DNA of 64,000 nucleotides from Salticus scenicus (lineage: Eukaryota > Arthropoda > Arachnida > Araneae > Salticidae). This document shows positions 46,499 through 57,977 of the stretch, piece by piece (within the stretch, counting starts at the first letter, position 1; each line of letters opens with the position of its first letter). The notes under the pieces were generated by a model that saw only the letters and a program-made list of their open reading frames with translations, was not told the DNA's origin and made no database searches. The translations under genes were made by a program, and so were the position numbers. The stretch is from positions 274,289,095-274,353,094 of the forward strand of contig OZ005656.1 in the NCBI GenBank assembly GCA_963930645.1, in the 5' to 3' direction.

Positions 46499-47169
46499 TA
46501 CCTCCAATTTACCCCACGTGTGATAATTTAGAGGTATGGCTATAAACCTTATTGAGATTCACGTTAAAAATGTGGAGTAAATAAAGTACTGCTCAAGCAA
46601 GAAATTAAAACTTTAAAGAATGTCATTAAAAATAAAAATTGCCAATTCTGACCATTTCTGGTTTGTGCAAGCTTCTTCATAAAAAAAAAAAAAAAAAAAA
46701 AGGAAATAATTGATATTGCTGTAAGGTACTAACTGGTAAAATCGGATTTAAAAAAACTTTTTTTTTTTTTAATACTTTTACAGACTTCTTATTAGAAACG
46801 CATAAAATATGACAAAAATCAATGTTTTTGGACCTGAATAAACTAAATTTATTACTTTAAAATTAGAAAATATACTTATAAGAAAAAAAATAACTTAAAA
46901 ATACAATGGTAGGTCATGTTCTTATCCTATATAAATTTTAAAATAAACATCAAAGCTTTTCACGCTTGTATACGATAACGCATTTTCTTTACTGTAGTCC
47001 GCTAAAGTAAGACCGCTAAGTCTAGAACTGTCCAAATTAAGCTAAGTGATCAAAGGAAATGCCAGCAAGTTGTTTATAACATTTTGAAATAATTTTAAAT
47101 AAATATAAATTGAAAATAAAATGATAAAAAATTACACCAATATCTCCACACTGGGGTAATTTGGAGGTA
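46499..47169. repeat. Inverted pair TACCTCCAATTTACCCCA / TGGGGTAATTTGGAGGTA
   Basis: The two 18-base blocks are near-perfect inverted repeats 670 bp apart, with the internal variant TAATTTAGAGGTA at 46,526. A related CTCCAACTTACCCCATCA is at 49,592. They look like terminal or subterminal motifs of another element of the TAG-ended type, but outer ends were not resolved. Confidence 0.4.
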
Positions 47170-47274
47170 AAATTTTCAAACACAGGGTACATAGAGTGGG
47201 CTCTATATACACTTCAAAATAAAAATAAAATAATAATTGCATATAGGTAATTATAGCTTAAGATATATTTTTAT

Positions 47275-49330
47275 TTTCTCTTACCCATATATATGATAGA
47301 GAAAGTAATGTTTTGGGGTCAAATTTTCGAAATTGAGTTTTTGTTATATTTACACGTTTTGAGGTTACCTGAATCTAAATATCATGTTTCAACGGTTGGT
47401 GTGCTTGTGTGTCTGCTTGTCTGTCTATGTGTGTGTATGTCTTTTATCAGAATATCTCAAGAACAAACAATAGCAGAAATTCCAAAATTGGTATTTTAAA
47501 TGAATATCATATAGGAATGCTACGCTAAACTTTTCGTTGAGATCAAGCAAACGGTTCGTGTACAGGTACACTCATGAGAACTCAAATACATTACATCTAT
47601 GGCGGAAATGGAAGATAATTAGAGTTTAAACATCTATAGATTGCGCTCAACAAAATGAAACGAATATATAATTTTTATATGCATAAAAACATGTTTCATG
47701 CAGGATATGGTATGGAAATCATTCACTGTTTGTTTACAGGGCTACACAAAAGAACTAGATTATAGTTCGACAATATTTGAAAATTAATGGAAGTGTACTT
47801 CAGGTATTGCCGTATATATATACGATTACATTTATTTACACCATGTAATGTGAACGTAACCTTCAGAAGATATACAGGGCTGCTAACATTTAAGTCATAA
47901 CATTCTTTTTTATTGTTAGTGGAAGTGCTTTACTGTAGTATTTTACCATGTTCAGGAAAGCTGCTGAGAAATTGAAACTAATTTGTCATAGTTATATGAT
48001 AAATAATGTATTTTTTTTAAAGTTAAATATAGTTTAACTTAGTTTTTTACTTAGTTTGTGAGGTTGAGACGTCAGAACGTCACCACAGTTGTTTTAATTA
48101 AGCTGGATCCAGCAAAGTAGAAAGTGGGGACAGTTAAAATCACTTCGTCGCCAGTGACTCGGTGAAGGTTGAGGTCGAGCTAGTTTTGTGTCGGCAGGGT
48201 GCTGCAATAAAAGACTTAGATTTTGAATATTAGATAAATTAGAAGTGATTTTTAAAAGAACGGATTGAAATGTAGTGAAAGGAGGGTGTAGGAAGAAGTA
48301 TAAAAATAGAGATGGTTTTAGTAGATGGTGTGGATGTTGGAGGATCGTATAGTGGATGTTATGAATCTTAGTTTGACGGATATTGAGAAGTAGAGTAGTG
48401 GAGATTTAGTGGCATGAAGTTAAGTAGTGTTGAGTGTTGGTGAGTGTCTACTAGTTTTCGGAAAGTTCAAGCTGGGTCAGAAGGGAATCCTCTGTCCCAT
48501 AGTGAAGCCGTAGTATTGGAGTACGAGTGCGACCGTCTCTACACCTTCGACTATCTGCTGTGGTGAGATATTTAAAATAATTTGTTGATTTATATATTTT
48601 TGATTTAGTAATATGCTGACTGAGCTAAGATCTATTTCCAGGCCGCCCTCCCATTAATCTGGTTCAAATAAACTCTTATTGTTTGTTCAATTAAAGTCTC
48701 TGGTTTTCTTAGTAATCTAAGTATTTAAGTTAAGAGGAAGTTTGCAGGAACGCAAACGCCACAAGTTTGTCCCTTAGATTTTTGTATATTTACACGTTCT
48801 GATGTTTCCTGAATACCGAAGTCAAGTTTCTAACGATTGATTTTTGTCTGTATCTCTTAGAATAAATTAAAAATAAATAATTTCAGGCGATACAAATGTT
48901 ATATTTTGAAGTTAATCCGTTTGTTAGTATAAATGTTTGATCAAGATTGAAAATTTTCAAGGAATGTTGCTCGTTGCGTGTGAAAGTTTCCTGAATAATT
49001 TTAAATGAACTTTTAAATTTAATAACAAATTTGAATTCTATATAAATGTAGATATAATAATGAAACGGGGTTTTTTATGGGAGAGGTGTCCCCCCTCAAA
49101 TAGAATTACTTGTCAAATAGAATTAAGTGTCAAATAAATCACATAGAATTATTTGTGAAATCAAGTTGTTCCGAATTCTAATTTGAATTGTTTTAACATA
49201 GGTTTATATAACAGCACTCGTTTTTAATCTTGTAACCTCCAATCTGTAATTATAGAATTAAATTTCAGGGTAAGAGAAATTCGTGTGTGTAACATACCAC
49301 ATTATGTCTTGTGATAACATATTACTCCAA
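47275..49330. repeat. Local duplication, copy C (partner 51,350-53,770)
   Basis: Shared, colinear blocks with copy D include TATTTACACGTTTTGAGG, GCTTGTCTGTCT, TTTTCGTTGAGATCAAGCAA, GTTCGTGTACAGG, TTTTTATATGCATAAAA, the cytosine-run block near 49,090 and GAGAAATTCGTGTG near 49,270. A second related subunit begins at 48,770, so each copy contains two diverged subunits. Copy C carries a solo LTR. The frame at 47,293-47,499 is part of this repeat and not a gene. Confidence 0.65.
48057..48763. mobile_element. Solo LTR (707 bp) with 4-bp target duplication
   Basis: The sequence starts TGTGAGGTTGAGACG and ends AACGCAAACGCCACA, i.e. TG...CA with TGTG/CACA inverted tips. AGTT directly repeats on both sides (48,053-48,056 and 48,764-48,767). 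Inside are TATAAAAA (48,299) and AATAAA motifs (48,208 and 48,668). It interrupts copy C of the local duplication; the corresponding place in copy D (near 52,070) lacks it. No internal retroelement sequence is adjacent. Confidence 0.75.
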
Positions 49331-49550
49331 TATTTTCTAAATCTGTGTTGTCTACAATATGTTTTGTTTTATGAAAGCAAATTGAATTTAAGTTTCGCAA
49401 AGAAAAAAAAAAAAAAAGATATAAACTTTATATATATTTTTTACATTTTTGTATGTAATTGAACATAAATATTTCCTTATTATTAAAAAATTTAAAAACA
49501 AAATTATGGCTTTATTAAAATTTATTTAATAAATTGTAAAATGTGTTAAG

Positions 49551-49593
<43 letters not shown>

Positions 49594-50187
49594 TCCAACT
49601 TACCCCATCATTGATTTATCCTATTAGTAAAACATAAAATTTTAATTATTATATTTATATTCTTTGGAAATACGCAAGAAAATTTGCTGAATTGAAAATT
49701 TGAAAACTCTTTCAGGCATTGTGTTCAAAAATTTATCTATTTTTCTAATTTATATTCATATTAAAGTATTCTCATTAATTATAGTTTTCGTTAACTTTAG
49801 TTAGTAACAAAGCAGGTTTTAAATGTAGAAATTTTCTTAATAATTTGTCCTGTTTCTTTATAATTTTAATTTATTTATTCCATGCATTAGTTGTAATTTA
49901 GTTAATAATTGAATATATTAACAGCAGCACTTGATGAAATATATCTTTGTTAGTAATTATATTTCATAGCTATATAAAAAATATCTTTGAATCTTTTATA
50001 GTCAGACTTTAAAATTTATGAATTGCATGTATATGCATGTTATTTGTTACAATATATTTAAAAAATAAATAAATAAGATATTTATCATTTTATAATATTA
50101 TAACTAAATATTTCCCAAAATTAAAAGATCCTTGAATTGCGACAGCGATTTATTATATATCTTATACTATTAAGTGCGCAATATTTG

Positions 50188-50200
<13 letters not shown>
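49331..50200. other. AT-rich DNA, no gene seen
   Basis: Contains a poly-T of about 38 at 49,553-49,590 and no recognisable gene or repeat. Confidence 0.45.
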
Positions 50201-50202
<2 letters not shown>

Positions 50203-50230
<28 letters not shown>

Positions 50231-50232
50231 AT
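50203..50232. repeat. (TG)n microsatellite
   Basis: About 12 TG units preceded by a TA run. Confidence 0.9.
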
Positions 50233-50428
50233 GTATATTTCACTGTTCTCAAAAATGGTATCGCGGACAGTCACATGATTTAACACAAAGGTGCCCTCTG
50301 CAGGGTTGTTGTGCACACCAAAGTCAGATTTTCGAATTTTTGATTAGTTTTTTTTTTTTTTTAAGAATAAAAATATGAAAATAAAACTTCCCATTTCTAT
50401 AATGACACAGAATGGAGAATCATAGGAG

Positions 50429-50740
50429 AGATTTGATTGGTTTATTTGATTTTCATTGATTTGAGTGTATTTTACATTGAAATATAGCTACGTTATGATG
50501 AATTACAAGAGATTTGAATGTTTTATTTAATTTTCATTGATTTTAGTGGATTTTATGTTGAACTAGAGCTACGTTATGAGGAATTCCGAGAGATTTGATT
50601 GGTTTATTTGATTTATATTGATTTGAGTGTATTTTACGTTGAACTAGAGCTACGTTATGAGGCATTACGACAGATTTGATTGGTTTATTTGATTTTCATT
50701 GAATTGAATGTATTTTACGTTGAACTAGAGCTACGTTTAG
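50429..50740. repeat. Tandem array, 81-bp unit, about 4 copies
   Basis: Units start AGATTTGATTGGTTTATTTG or AGATTTGAATGTTTTATTTA at 50,429, 50,510, 50,591 and 50,672, an exact 81-bp period. The unit contains TTTTCATTGATTT and TTGAACTAGAGCTACGTTA. The last copies are the most alike. It lies about 130 bp before a Helitron-like terminal hairpin. Confidence 0.9.
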
Positions 50741-50779
50741 ATTACATTTAAAAATATTTGAATTTTTAATATTTTAATA

Positions 50780-50905
50780 TTATGCGACTTTTACAGAGAA
50801 CAAATTACGATTGGCTCCGCAGTCGCACGAGAGCATGTTTTTTGGTAAAAATTTTCATATGTCTGTGGCCAGCTAGCTGGGGAAGCAAGCTAGTATTTTA
50901 AAATC
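50780..50905 (+). mobile_element. Helitron-like 3' end (hairpin)
   Basis: The GC-rich stretch ends GGCCAGCTAGCTGGGGAAGC then AAGCTAGTATTTTA, which can fold and resembles the end at 5,150-5,180. The 81-bp array just upstream may be the internal minisatellite of the same element, as in DINE/Helentron-type elements. Inferred. Confidence 0.3.
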
Positions 50906-52171
50906 ACCTATTGGCCAACAGTCTTATTTTGACTTATACAAGATTTAATGATCGTTTTCTATTTTTTCAAATAAATCTGTTAAAGAAAAGTAACTGTATG
51001 AGGACTTATTTTGAAAAATTAAGGACAAACTAAAGTAACTTTGGTTACCATCCGCAACTTTCCTCTTTATTGAAATGTAATGTTACACGCATGTTCCTTA
51101 TATATGAATCCAAAGCTCACTCTTCCGTGAATTACACAGGAATGTATTAACTCATTACCATCAACTCTTAAGAGAGTTTCTATAACCGCTCTCTTTCTAA
51201 TTCTACGAGATTAGTAATCGTATGATTATGGGTTCGATACTCGAAACCTGCCAAAATCTGGCTTCTACTTTAATGTGTGTTGCCGTACGTAAATTCCATC
51301 GTGGCTGCAATATCCTCCAAGTTCCATAAAAATTATGTATGACAGAGCAAGTATTGTTTTCAAGTGAATTTTTTTAAATAGAATTTCTGTTGTATTTACA
51401 CATTTTTACATCTCCTGAATCCGAAAATAATGTTTTTAGCGGTTGGTCTGTGTGTATTTCTGCTTGTCTGTCTGTGTGATTTTTATCAGTATACCTTAAG
51501 AATAAATAGTAACAGGAAGACCAAAATTTGTATTTCATATCTGTATCATATAAAGATGCTACACTAATTTTTTCGTTGAGATCAAGCAAATAGTTCGTGT
51601 ACAGGGACATCGAAGGGAGTTCAAATTCATTACGTCTACGGGGAAAATTTCTGGTATGAACAGTATAATATCTATAGGCTACCCTAAACAAAATGGGGTG
51701 AACATAATTTTTATATGCATAAAAGCATGTTTTGTGGAGATTCTGGTATGAAACATATTCATCATTCCTTTAGAGGGCTATCCAAAGTATTTGGATGTAT
51801 TGGCGCTGCATTGGAAAATTTTTTTAGTGTATTTGTTTTGTGTTAAGCTTATATATATATATAAATTTAAATGCACAAAGTGATGTGCGTATACTTTATA
51901 GAAAATATACAAGCTACCAAAAAATTAACCTGACATTATTGTCTATTTTATGTAATTGATAGAAAGAATTTGCTACATTTCATTATGTCGACAAACATTG
52001 CTCAGGAAGGAAGATACATTTTTCATACCCATGTTTTAAACTGAGTATTTTTTTAAAGTTCTGTGTTTAACTCTAGATTTTTTCTTTATATCGCATTTTG
52101 AGGTTTCCTGAACAGGAACGTCGAATTTTCAGCTGTTAATTTGTAGCTATATATTTATCAGCATAACTTAA

Positions 52172-52612
52172 CGGCCCTCTTCACTTACAGTCGCCGGATG
52201 CCCGAGCCAATGTTATTGTATATGGAAATTTTCTTTACAAATAATTTATTAACTAATACATATTTTTAAATTCTGTTATTCTGTTTTCTGATTCAGAAAA
52301 TTTCCAACTGTTAAATTGACTGACATTTTTTAAAAATGTATTTTTTTAATTTTTAATATTTTATTTCGAAATTGCAAAATGAAAAAAATTCACATGTTGA
52401 AAATTCGTATTGTGCAGCTTCAAAATGAAATATAAAAAATTAAAAAAAATATTCATTTTAAAAAAGGTTCGTCCATTTAACAGCTGGGAATTTTCAGAAT
52501 GTGAAAACAGAATTTAAAAATATGTATTAGTTAATAAGTTATTTGTAAAGAAAAATTTCCCCTAGAATAAACATTAGCTTTGGCTTCCGGCGGGGGTGAG
52601 TGAAGAGGACCC
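52172..52612. mobile_element. TTAA-flanked inverted-repeat MITE (441 bp)
   Basis: TTAA occurs at both ends (52,168-52,171 and 52,613-52,616). The left end CGGCCCTCTTCACT and the complement of the right end GGGTCCTCTTCACT begin long inverted arms that also share AATTTATTAACTAATACATA. TTAA duplication is the hallmark of piggyBac and Kolobok. The related repeat copy at 51,485-51,515 shows an uninterrupted ATCAGTATACCTTAAGAATA, an empty-site equivalent. Non-coding. Confidence 0.8.
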
Positions 52613-52711
52613 TTAAAAACAAATAATTACACGAATATGACTTTTTGTATTTTGAAGTTCGTAATTAAGTTTGCGTTTGAAAAGCTTGATCAAGCAATTT
52701 AATAATAGCTT

Positions 52712-52751
<40 letters not shown>

Positions 52752-52898
52752 GGATTATAATTGAACAGGAGAGTGAGAGGGCGGCAACCTCCCCCCCCCC
52801 CTTAAGTAGAATTTTATGTAAAATAAAACTATTGCTAAACCTAATTTAGATTATTTTTAAAGTAGATTTAACTTTATCATCTTACCTTATTGTTTTTA

Positions 52899-53675
52899 TA
52901 GACGAGAGGAGGGTATTATGGAATAGTCCGTAAATATAGAATACCGAGATTTCGGCTCTGATTAGTGCTGCTATATCTTCAAAATACTATGAATTACTCA
53001 AGAAGAATTCCCGTGAAGCAAAACAGTAAGAAGCAACCGCTTGTTGCTGTCGTACCATTCTCTATAGAACAAAGTATGTTTTGTGATTTTTAAAAGTTTT
53101 TGCAGGTAAGTTTTCAAACATTTAAACTTACTAGTACACATGTGATTTGAACATTGATGTTAAGCAAAATGTGTGCTCAAAGAATTGTATCATGTTATAC
53201 ATATGTCGTTTTTTAGTTGAAAATATTTTATCCATCAATTTAAAAGTTCATTTTTTAAAGATGGCGTGTCGGGTATTATGGAATACTAGGTATTTCATAG
53301 TATCATCCGAAATTGACTTCATGTATTCAACTAAGGAAACAGAAAATAACGAGGACGAATGTATCTTCTGTCACAGAAAATTCTCCGAAGATAATTTTAT
53401 GAAGTCTACTTAGTTTTGGTTTAAACAGTTTGAACCACCTATTTCATATTACCCGACTATTTCATATTAACCTCCATTTGTAACTTTTTTTGAAAGTAAG
53501 CTTTTTATAACAACAACAACAAAAATTTTTTTGGATTTTTTTTTTTTTTTCATTGACAATTTATTACGAATAATTACACTATGTACTCATCATGTCTTTG
53601 GGGATTTTTATTAAAATCAAGTGAAGTTATTTTAAGAAATGTAAATGGTATTCCATAATACCCTCCTCGCATCTA
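52899..53675. mobile_element. TAG-ended TIR element (777 bp)
   Basis: The left end reads TAGACGAGAGGAGGGTATTA and the complement of the right end reads TAGATGCGAGGAGGGTATTA; both continue TGGAATA. The motif GGGTATTATGGAATA recurs internally at 53,266, with ATTTCATATTACCC-type variants near 53,440. It contains an 88-codon frame (53,147-53,413) without a recognisable transposase motif. Same architecture as 12,117, 21,503 and 57,978. Confidence 0.7.
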
Positions 53676-54000
53676 CGATTGAATCTGCAATCTATCTTTA
53701 AAATATTTAATTACAGGATAAGAGAAAGTCGTGTGAATAACACACCAGATTATTCTATAAGTTATTGAAGAAAGAGAATCTGTCCTTCCTTGGAGGATCA
53801 AAATTCTGATGGTATGGCTGCAGACAAAAAGAAATTCTAAACCGTTGTTTGTTGCCAAACATTTAACCCACCAATTCAACCTTAACCTAATTCTACGAGT
53901 AAACTATTTTGATCTCTAATGGAAAAAGCAAATTGCATATCTACATCTATAATTACGAAATTTACATCTTCTAATTTTATACTTCCATAGCTTAAATTCG

Positions 54001-54460
54001 GTCCACCAGCGGCCTATAAGTTGTGTCCTGAAAGGGGGTAGATGTGTGCAGTGCTGGGTTCAATTCCAGATCTAACTCATCGGCCTAGCCGTTCGGAGTC
54101 TTCCGTGGTTTTCTCCGTGCCCTGCGCATATACGACCAGAAACTAATTAGAAAGACCCCATATAATCGGCCCTCTCCCTCAGGCTTAGGACCCTAGGTCG
54201 GCAACATAATTTTTGAACAAAGCCAAATGTCAACAATACAACGATTAAAATATCTTTTGGGAGCCAAAATTTTTTAACCTAATTTATATTGGCTCATTCA
54301 TTCTTATTAACATAATTAGAGTATTCTTAGTCGAATTTTTCTAAAATCTCAAGGGTCTCTTGCTAAAATCTGCGTGTGGCTCGCGAGACGCAGGTTGCCG
54401 ACCACTGCCCTAGTGCAATCAATCGGCCTTAAACCTAACACCACCATCACAACTTAACTT
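54001..54460 (+). repeat. tRNA-derived SINE, interrupted by a hAT-like MITE
   Basis: Box B GGGTTCAATTCC (54,056-54,067) follows a diverged tRNA-like head. The body has TTCGGAGTCTTCCGTGGTTT and TTCTCCGTGCCCTGCGCATA. After the nested element the SINE seems to resume with GCAATCAATCGGCCTTAAAC and an ACACCACCATCAC-like tail. Assignment is by promoter boxes and GC contrast. Confidence 0.6.
54192..54407. mobile_element. hAT-like MITE nested in a SINE (216 bp)
   Basis: The right end reads GCAGGTTGCCGACCACTG, whose complement CAGTGGTCGGCAACCTGC is typical of hAT-type ends of the GGTCGGCAAC group. The left end retains AGGTCGGCAAC. CCCTAG occurs at both borders (54,191-54,196 and 54,408-54,413), possibly part of an 8-bp target duplication with a small left-end loss. 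Non-coding. Confidence 0.55.
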
Positions 54461-54916
54461 AAATTCATCGACATACTATCTATTTTTGACTTCTGTAATT
54501 TGCTGAATTTACGAACCTTTACAGCGGTTTTGAAATCTAGAACTGAACATTAAACAACGAAGAGCCAAATTTTGAAATTCTGTCTTTATCATAGGACTAG
54601 TGCCATGATATTTTACAAAATTTTTTGTACTTTCCAAATTATTAAAGTTTTCATCAATGTTCACTCAACGCCGTAACTTTAAGTGCAATCTAGTCATGTA
54701 AAAAAAAAAAAAAAAAAAAAAAAAAACTTTTCCATATTTAAACTTTATATTATAAACACTGGGGAAATAAACTATGTACAAAAACATGATTTATTTTTAT
54801 AGCAATTCGAGGACAAAGTAAAAACAACATTAAATATATTTTTTTAGTAGATGATTTCAGTGCATATATATTTATGACGTGAACTAAATTCGTAAAAATC
54901 AGTTCCTTTATTTTTT

Positions 54917-54955
<39 letters not shown>

Positions 54956-55251
54956 AGGAATTGGTATTTTATTAAATCTAGTTTGAGAGCAAGATATATT
55001 TGGTGGCCACCCCTGTGATAAATTGGCGCCTTCGTCATTCATAATTAAACCTGCTGTATGTGTAAGAAAAACATTGAAACTTTATTGTTCAACTTAATAA
55101 ATATTTAGTTAAAGTTCTTGAAGGAAGGGAGAATAAGACTACTTCTTAAACGTATAATAAAATATAATAGCTATGTAACTTCAATGCAATTATGATAAAT
55201 AACTTGATGCTACCTGTATACTTTCAGCAACATAACGCATGAAGCTTTGCT

Positions 55252-55544
55252 ACAGTGTCTAGAATAAACAGTGTGGAAATCGCCTATAACCGTAATGTTA
55301 AAATAATGCTACAAGCTTTCCCAGATGTCGCTGTGATCGGAGCTTTTGCTCAAATCGAAGACCTGATTGGCATTTCCAGTTTCGTCAGCTCAATCACGTG
55401 ATCTAAGCACATAATTAACCAATAGGGAGTCTCGGTTTTGATGATGGGACACTAGCTTCGACTACAATGACTTCTGGTAACAGGCTTAATTTTTATAGTA
55501 CAATTTTATTTGCCGCTTTCCACATTGTTTATTCTAGACGCTGT
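55252..55544. mobile_element. TIR element with perfect 9-bp target duplication (293 bp)
   Basis: The ends ACAGTGTCTAGAATAAACAG and, as complement of the right end, ACAGCGTCTAGAATAAACAA form ~30-bp inverted repeats continuing TGTGGAAA. AGCTTTGCT is directly repeated at 55,243-55,251 and 55,545-55,553. A 9-bp duplication fits Mutator-like elements (or Merlin, 8-9 bp) and not Tc1/mariner. The interior has no transposase. Confidence 0.75.
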
Positions 55545-55553
55545 AGCTTTGCT

Positions 55554-56544
55554 ATAATTGCTTCTTTATAATCTGAGTGGCATTTGACTCTATCCCCTCT
55601 CCCCTCCAAACTCTATCCTTACCAAAAACTCATAAAAAGGATTAATTAAAACTGATTAATTCGAATAAAGTTCAATACAACTTTTTCTTCTTGTAACAAA
55701 AAAAATGGTTTTATCAAATTTTTAAATCGAGTAGTATTACAAAAGATATTCAAGCACCTCTGAATTACGTAAAATAACAATGAGGAATTTGCACACAGGG
55801 GGGATTTGAACAAAATCCTATTTTTCTGGTAGTTTTAGGCCCATAAATTTCAAAAAGTTTATAAAAATGCAAAAAAAGATCTAATTAATTTTAAAAATAA
55901 CTTTAAAATTAACCAAAAATCACGTGACTTCAAAACGCTGCCTGACGTCACACTTTATGATGCTTCAATGTTTACATTTTGTTAGCCTAGTTAGTACGCA
56001 GCAATTCGTTTTAACTTTCGTAATTATCAATCGTTTATGTGATTTCTGAGCATTTCCTTTTCATCTTATAATCATTTCATATAATTATCACCATTTTCCA
56101 TCATCATTTTTCTCAACTGTTTTCTTTTCATGGCGGTTATCCAATGTTTTTGTTTAATAGGATCCTGTGGAACGCTAAAGAATAAATTTTGAGAAGCATT
56201 AGCCGTTGTATTAGTGCAAAATGGTAGAATATAATATTTATACTACGATTTTTTATATCCGTAATTTTTATAACGTACAAAACCTATTTCACTGATTCAA
56301 GAAGCAATGTAAAGCACGAAATCGAATATAAACAACGATTACTCCCGTTTGTTGCCATAAAGTGTGACGTCACGATATATTATACTGCGTTTTCTCTCTA
56401 GAGTAAATAGTGCGATGTTAAAATTGTTATAAAACAGTCATTAGATTTCAAATAAAGAAAATGTATGTATTTATTTTCTTACCTTTTCATTTTCTACTAT
56501 GTAAGAATAAAATCAGAAAACTAGCAAATTGTCTATTTCTGTGC
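55554..56544. other. Intergenic, no gene seen
   Basis: AT-rich with GC-richer patches near 55,925-55,960 and 56,340-56,380 that share GTGACGTCAC/GACGTCACACTTTA, a CRE-like palindrome. No frame or repeat identified. Confidence 0.4.
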
Positions 56545-57977
56545 CTTGCAAAATTTTATAATACCTCACTATTACAATGTATCTGTCAAAAGGCCTGCAG
56601 TACCTTTGAATGTCTGCCGCTGAAATCACAACTCATGAAGCTGATTTATGAGCAAACTAATGAGTTACCAGGCTTAATATAATCATATACTTAAGTAAGC
56701 TGTATTTAGATATGTTAAAGTTGCTATTAGAATGCTGTTTCAAAACAATTCGAGATTTTAATATTAAGGTAATAAATTGTTAAAACTTAATTTAAATTAA
56801 ATTGCGTAAATATACAATGCAGAGAAGTATTTATTTAAATTAAGTGTATATCTTTATTCCCTTATGAAAATTTCCTTTAGGAAGAAATGGAAATACAGAC
56901 GCTAATTAATATATAACTTAATATATACTTAATAGATAACTTAATAGATATATAACTTAATTAATATATATATATATATATATATATATCTGATGGGGAT
57001 CTTTCAATTTATAAGTACATTTTATTACAAATTCTTTAAAGTTATAACGAATGACTAACGTAATTATTAAAATTACTCGCATTAATTTTATAAAACAAAC
57101 TGAAATTAGCATATGTAAAATGGCGAAATACTTGCAAAATTTTATTAATGCTTAAAAACAGTTTATATAATTATAAAATACTAATTTTTAAATAATTGGT
57201 ACTAATTTTTAAATAATCCAAAATTATTTTTCGCGTTCGTTTTAAATGCTACCAATGTAAATTTTGTTTTCAAGAAACTGTAATTTCATTTTTGATAAAA
57301 TTATTATTATTTTTCAATTCTAATATATGCTACAGTGCTATTATTATAATACATTATTTAAAATATTAGTAATTGTCTGCGATATTGTAATTTCATAACT
57401 ATATTATAATTTTCTTTTTGATATTTAATGTTTCTCTTAAATTTATTATTTATTATATAATAATTATATATTTGTTTTCAATATTTGTTTTCAATAAAGA
57501 GAATTAGGTGATCCTATAACAGTTAAAATTAAAAACTACTGAAAGTTGAAAATTTGTAATGACTTCACGTGTAAACATATTAAAAAAAAAGGTATAAAAC
57601 CACTTTTAGAACACGTATATAAAATTTATTTATTAAAATATCCTATAGCAATTTCGTTAAATGATTTAGCTAATATATAAAAAAGAAAAAAAAAAACAAC
57701 ATTTCACCTCAAAACTTTAAAGCTGGTTATATTAAACTATAAATTTTAACATGCACTGTTTGATACATGGAATAATTAAAATATTGGAGACCTCTTTTAT
57801 CTAAAATGTACAAGGCAATTTATATTACGCCATTAAACACTTTTATATTTGCTGCATTTTAAATAGTATATTTATACAAAATTGTAACATATGCATTTTA
57901 ATAGGAAATATTTAAATACAGTTTAAAATATTTCTCAAGTAATATAAGTAATAAAACTTTTCGCTTTTAAATATAAG

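Larger units (their letters stand above)
51350..53770. repeat. Local duplication, copy D (partner 47,275-49,330)
   Basis: Colinear with copy C at about 4.07-kb offset at its left end. It includes both subunits (51,360 and 52,080) and ends with GAGAAAGTCGTGTGAATAAC near 53,715. It carries two insertions absent from copy C: the TTAA element at 52,172-52,612 and the TAG-ended element at 52,899-53,675. The minus frame at 51,374-51,691 belongs to the repeat. Confidence 0.65.

Noticed and set aside
47293..47499. 68-codon plus frame with Val/Leu/Cys repeats
   Set aside because: It is part of a multi-copy non-coding repeat; the GTGTGT/CTGTCT run produces the residues and other copies do not keep the frame.
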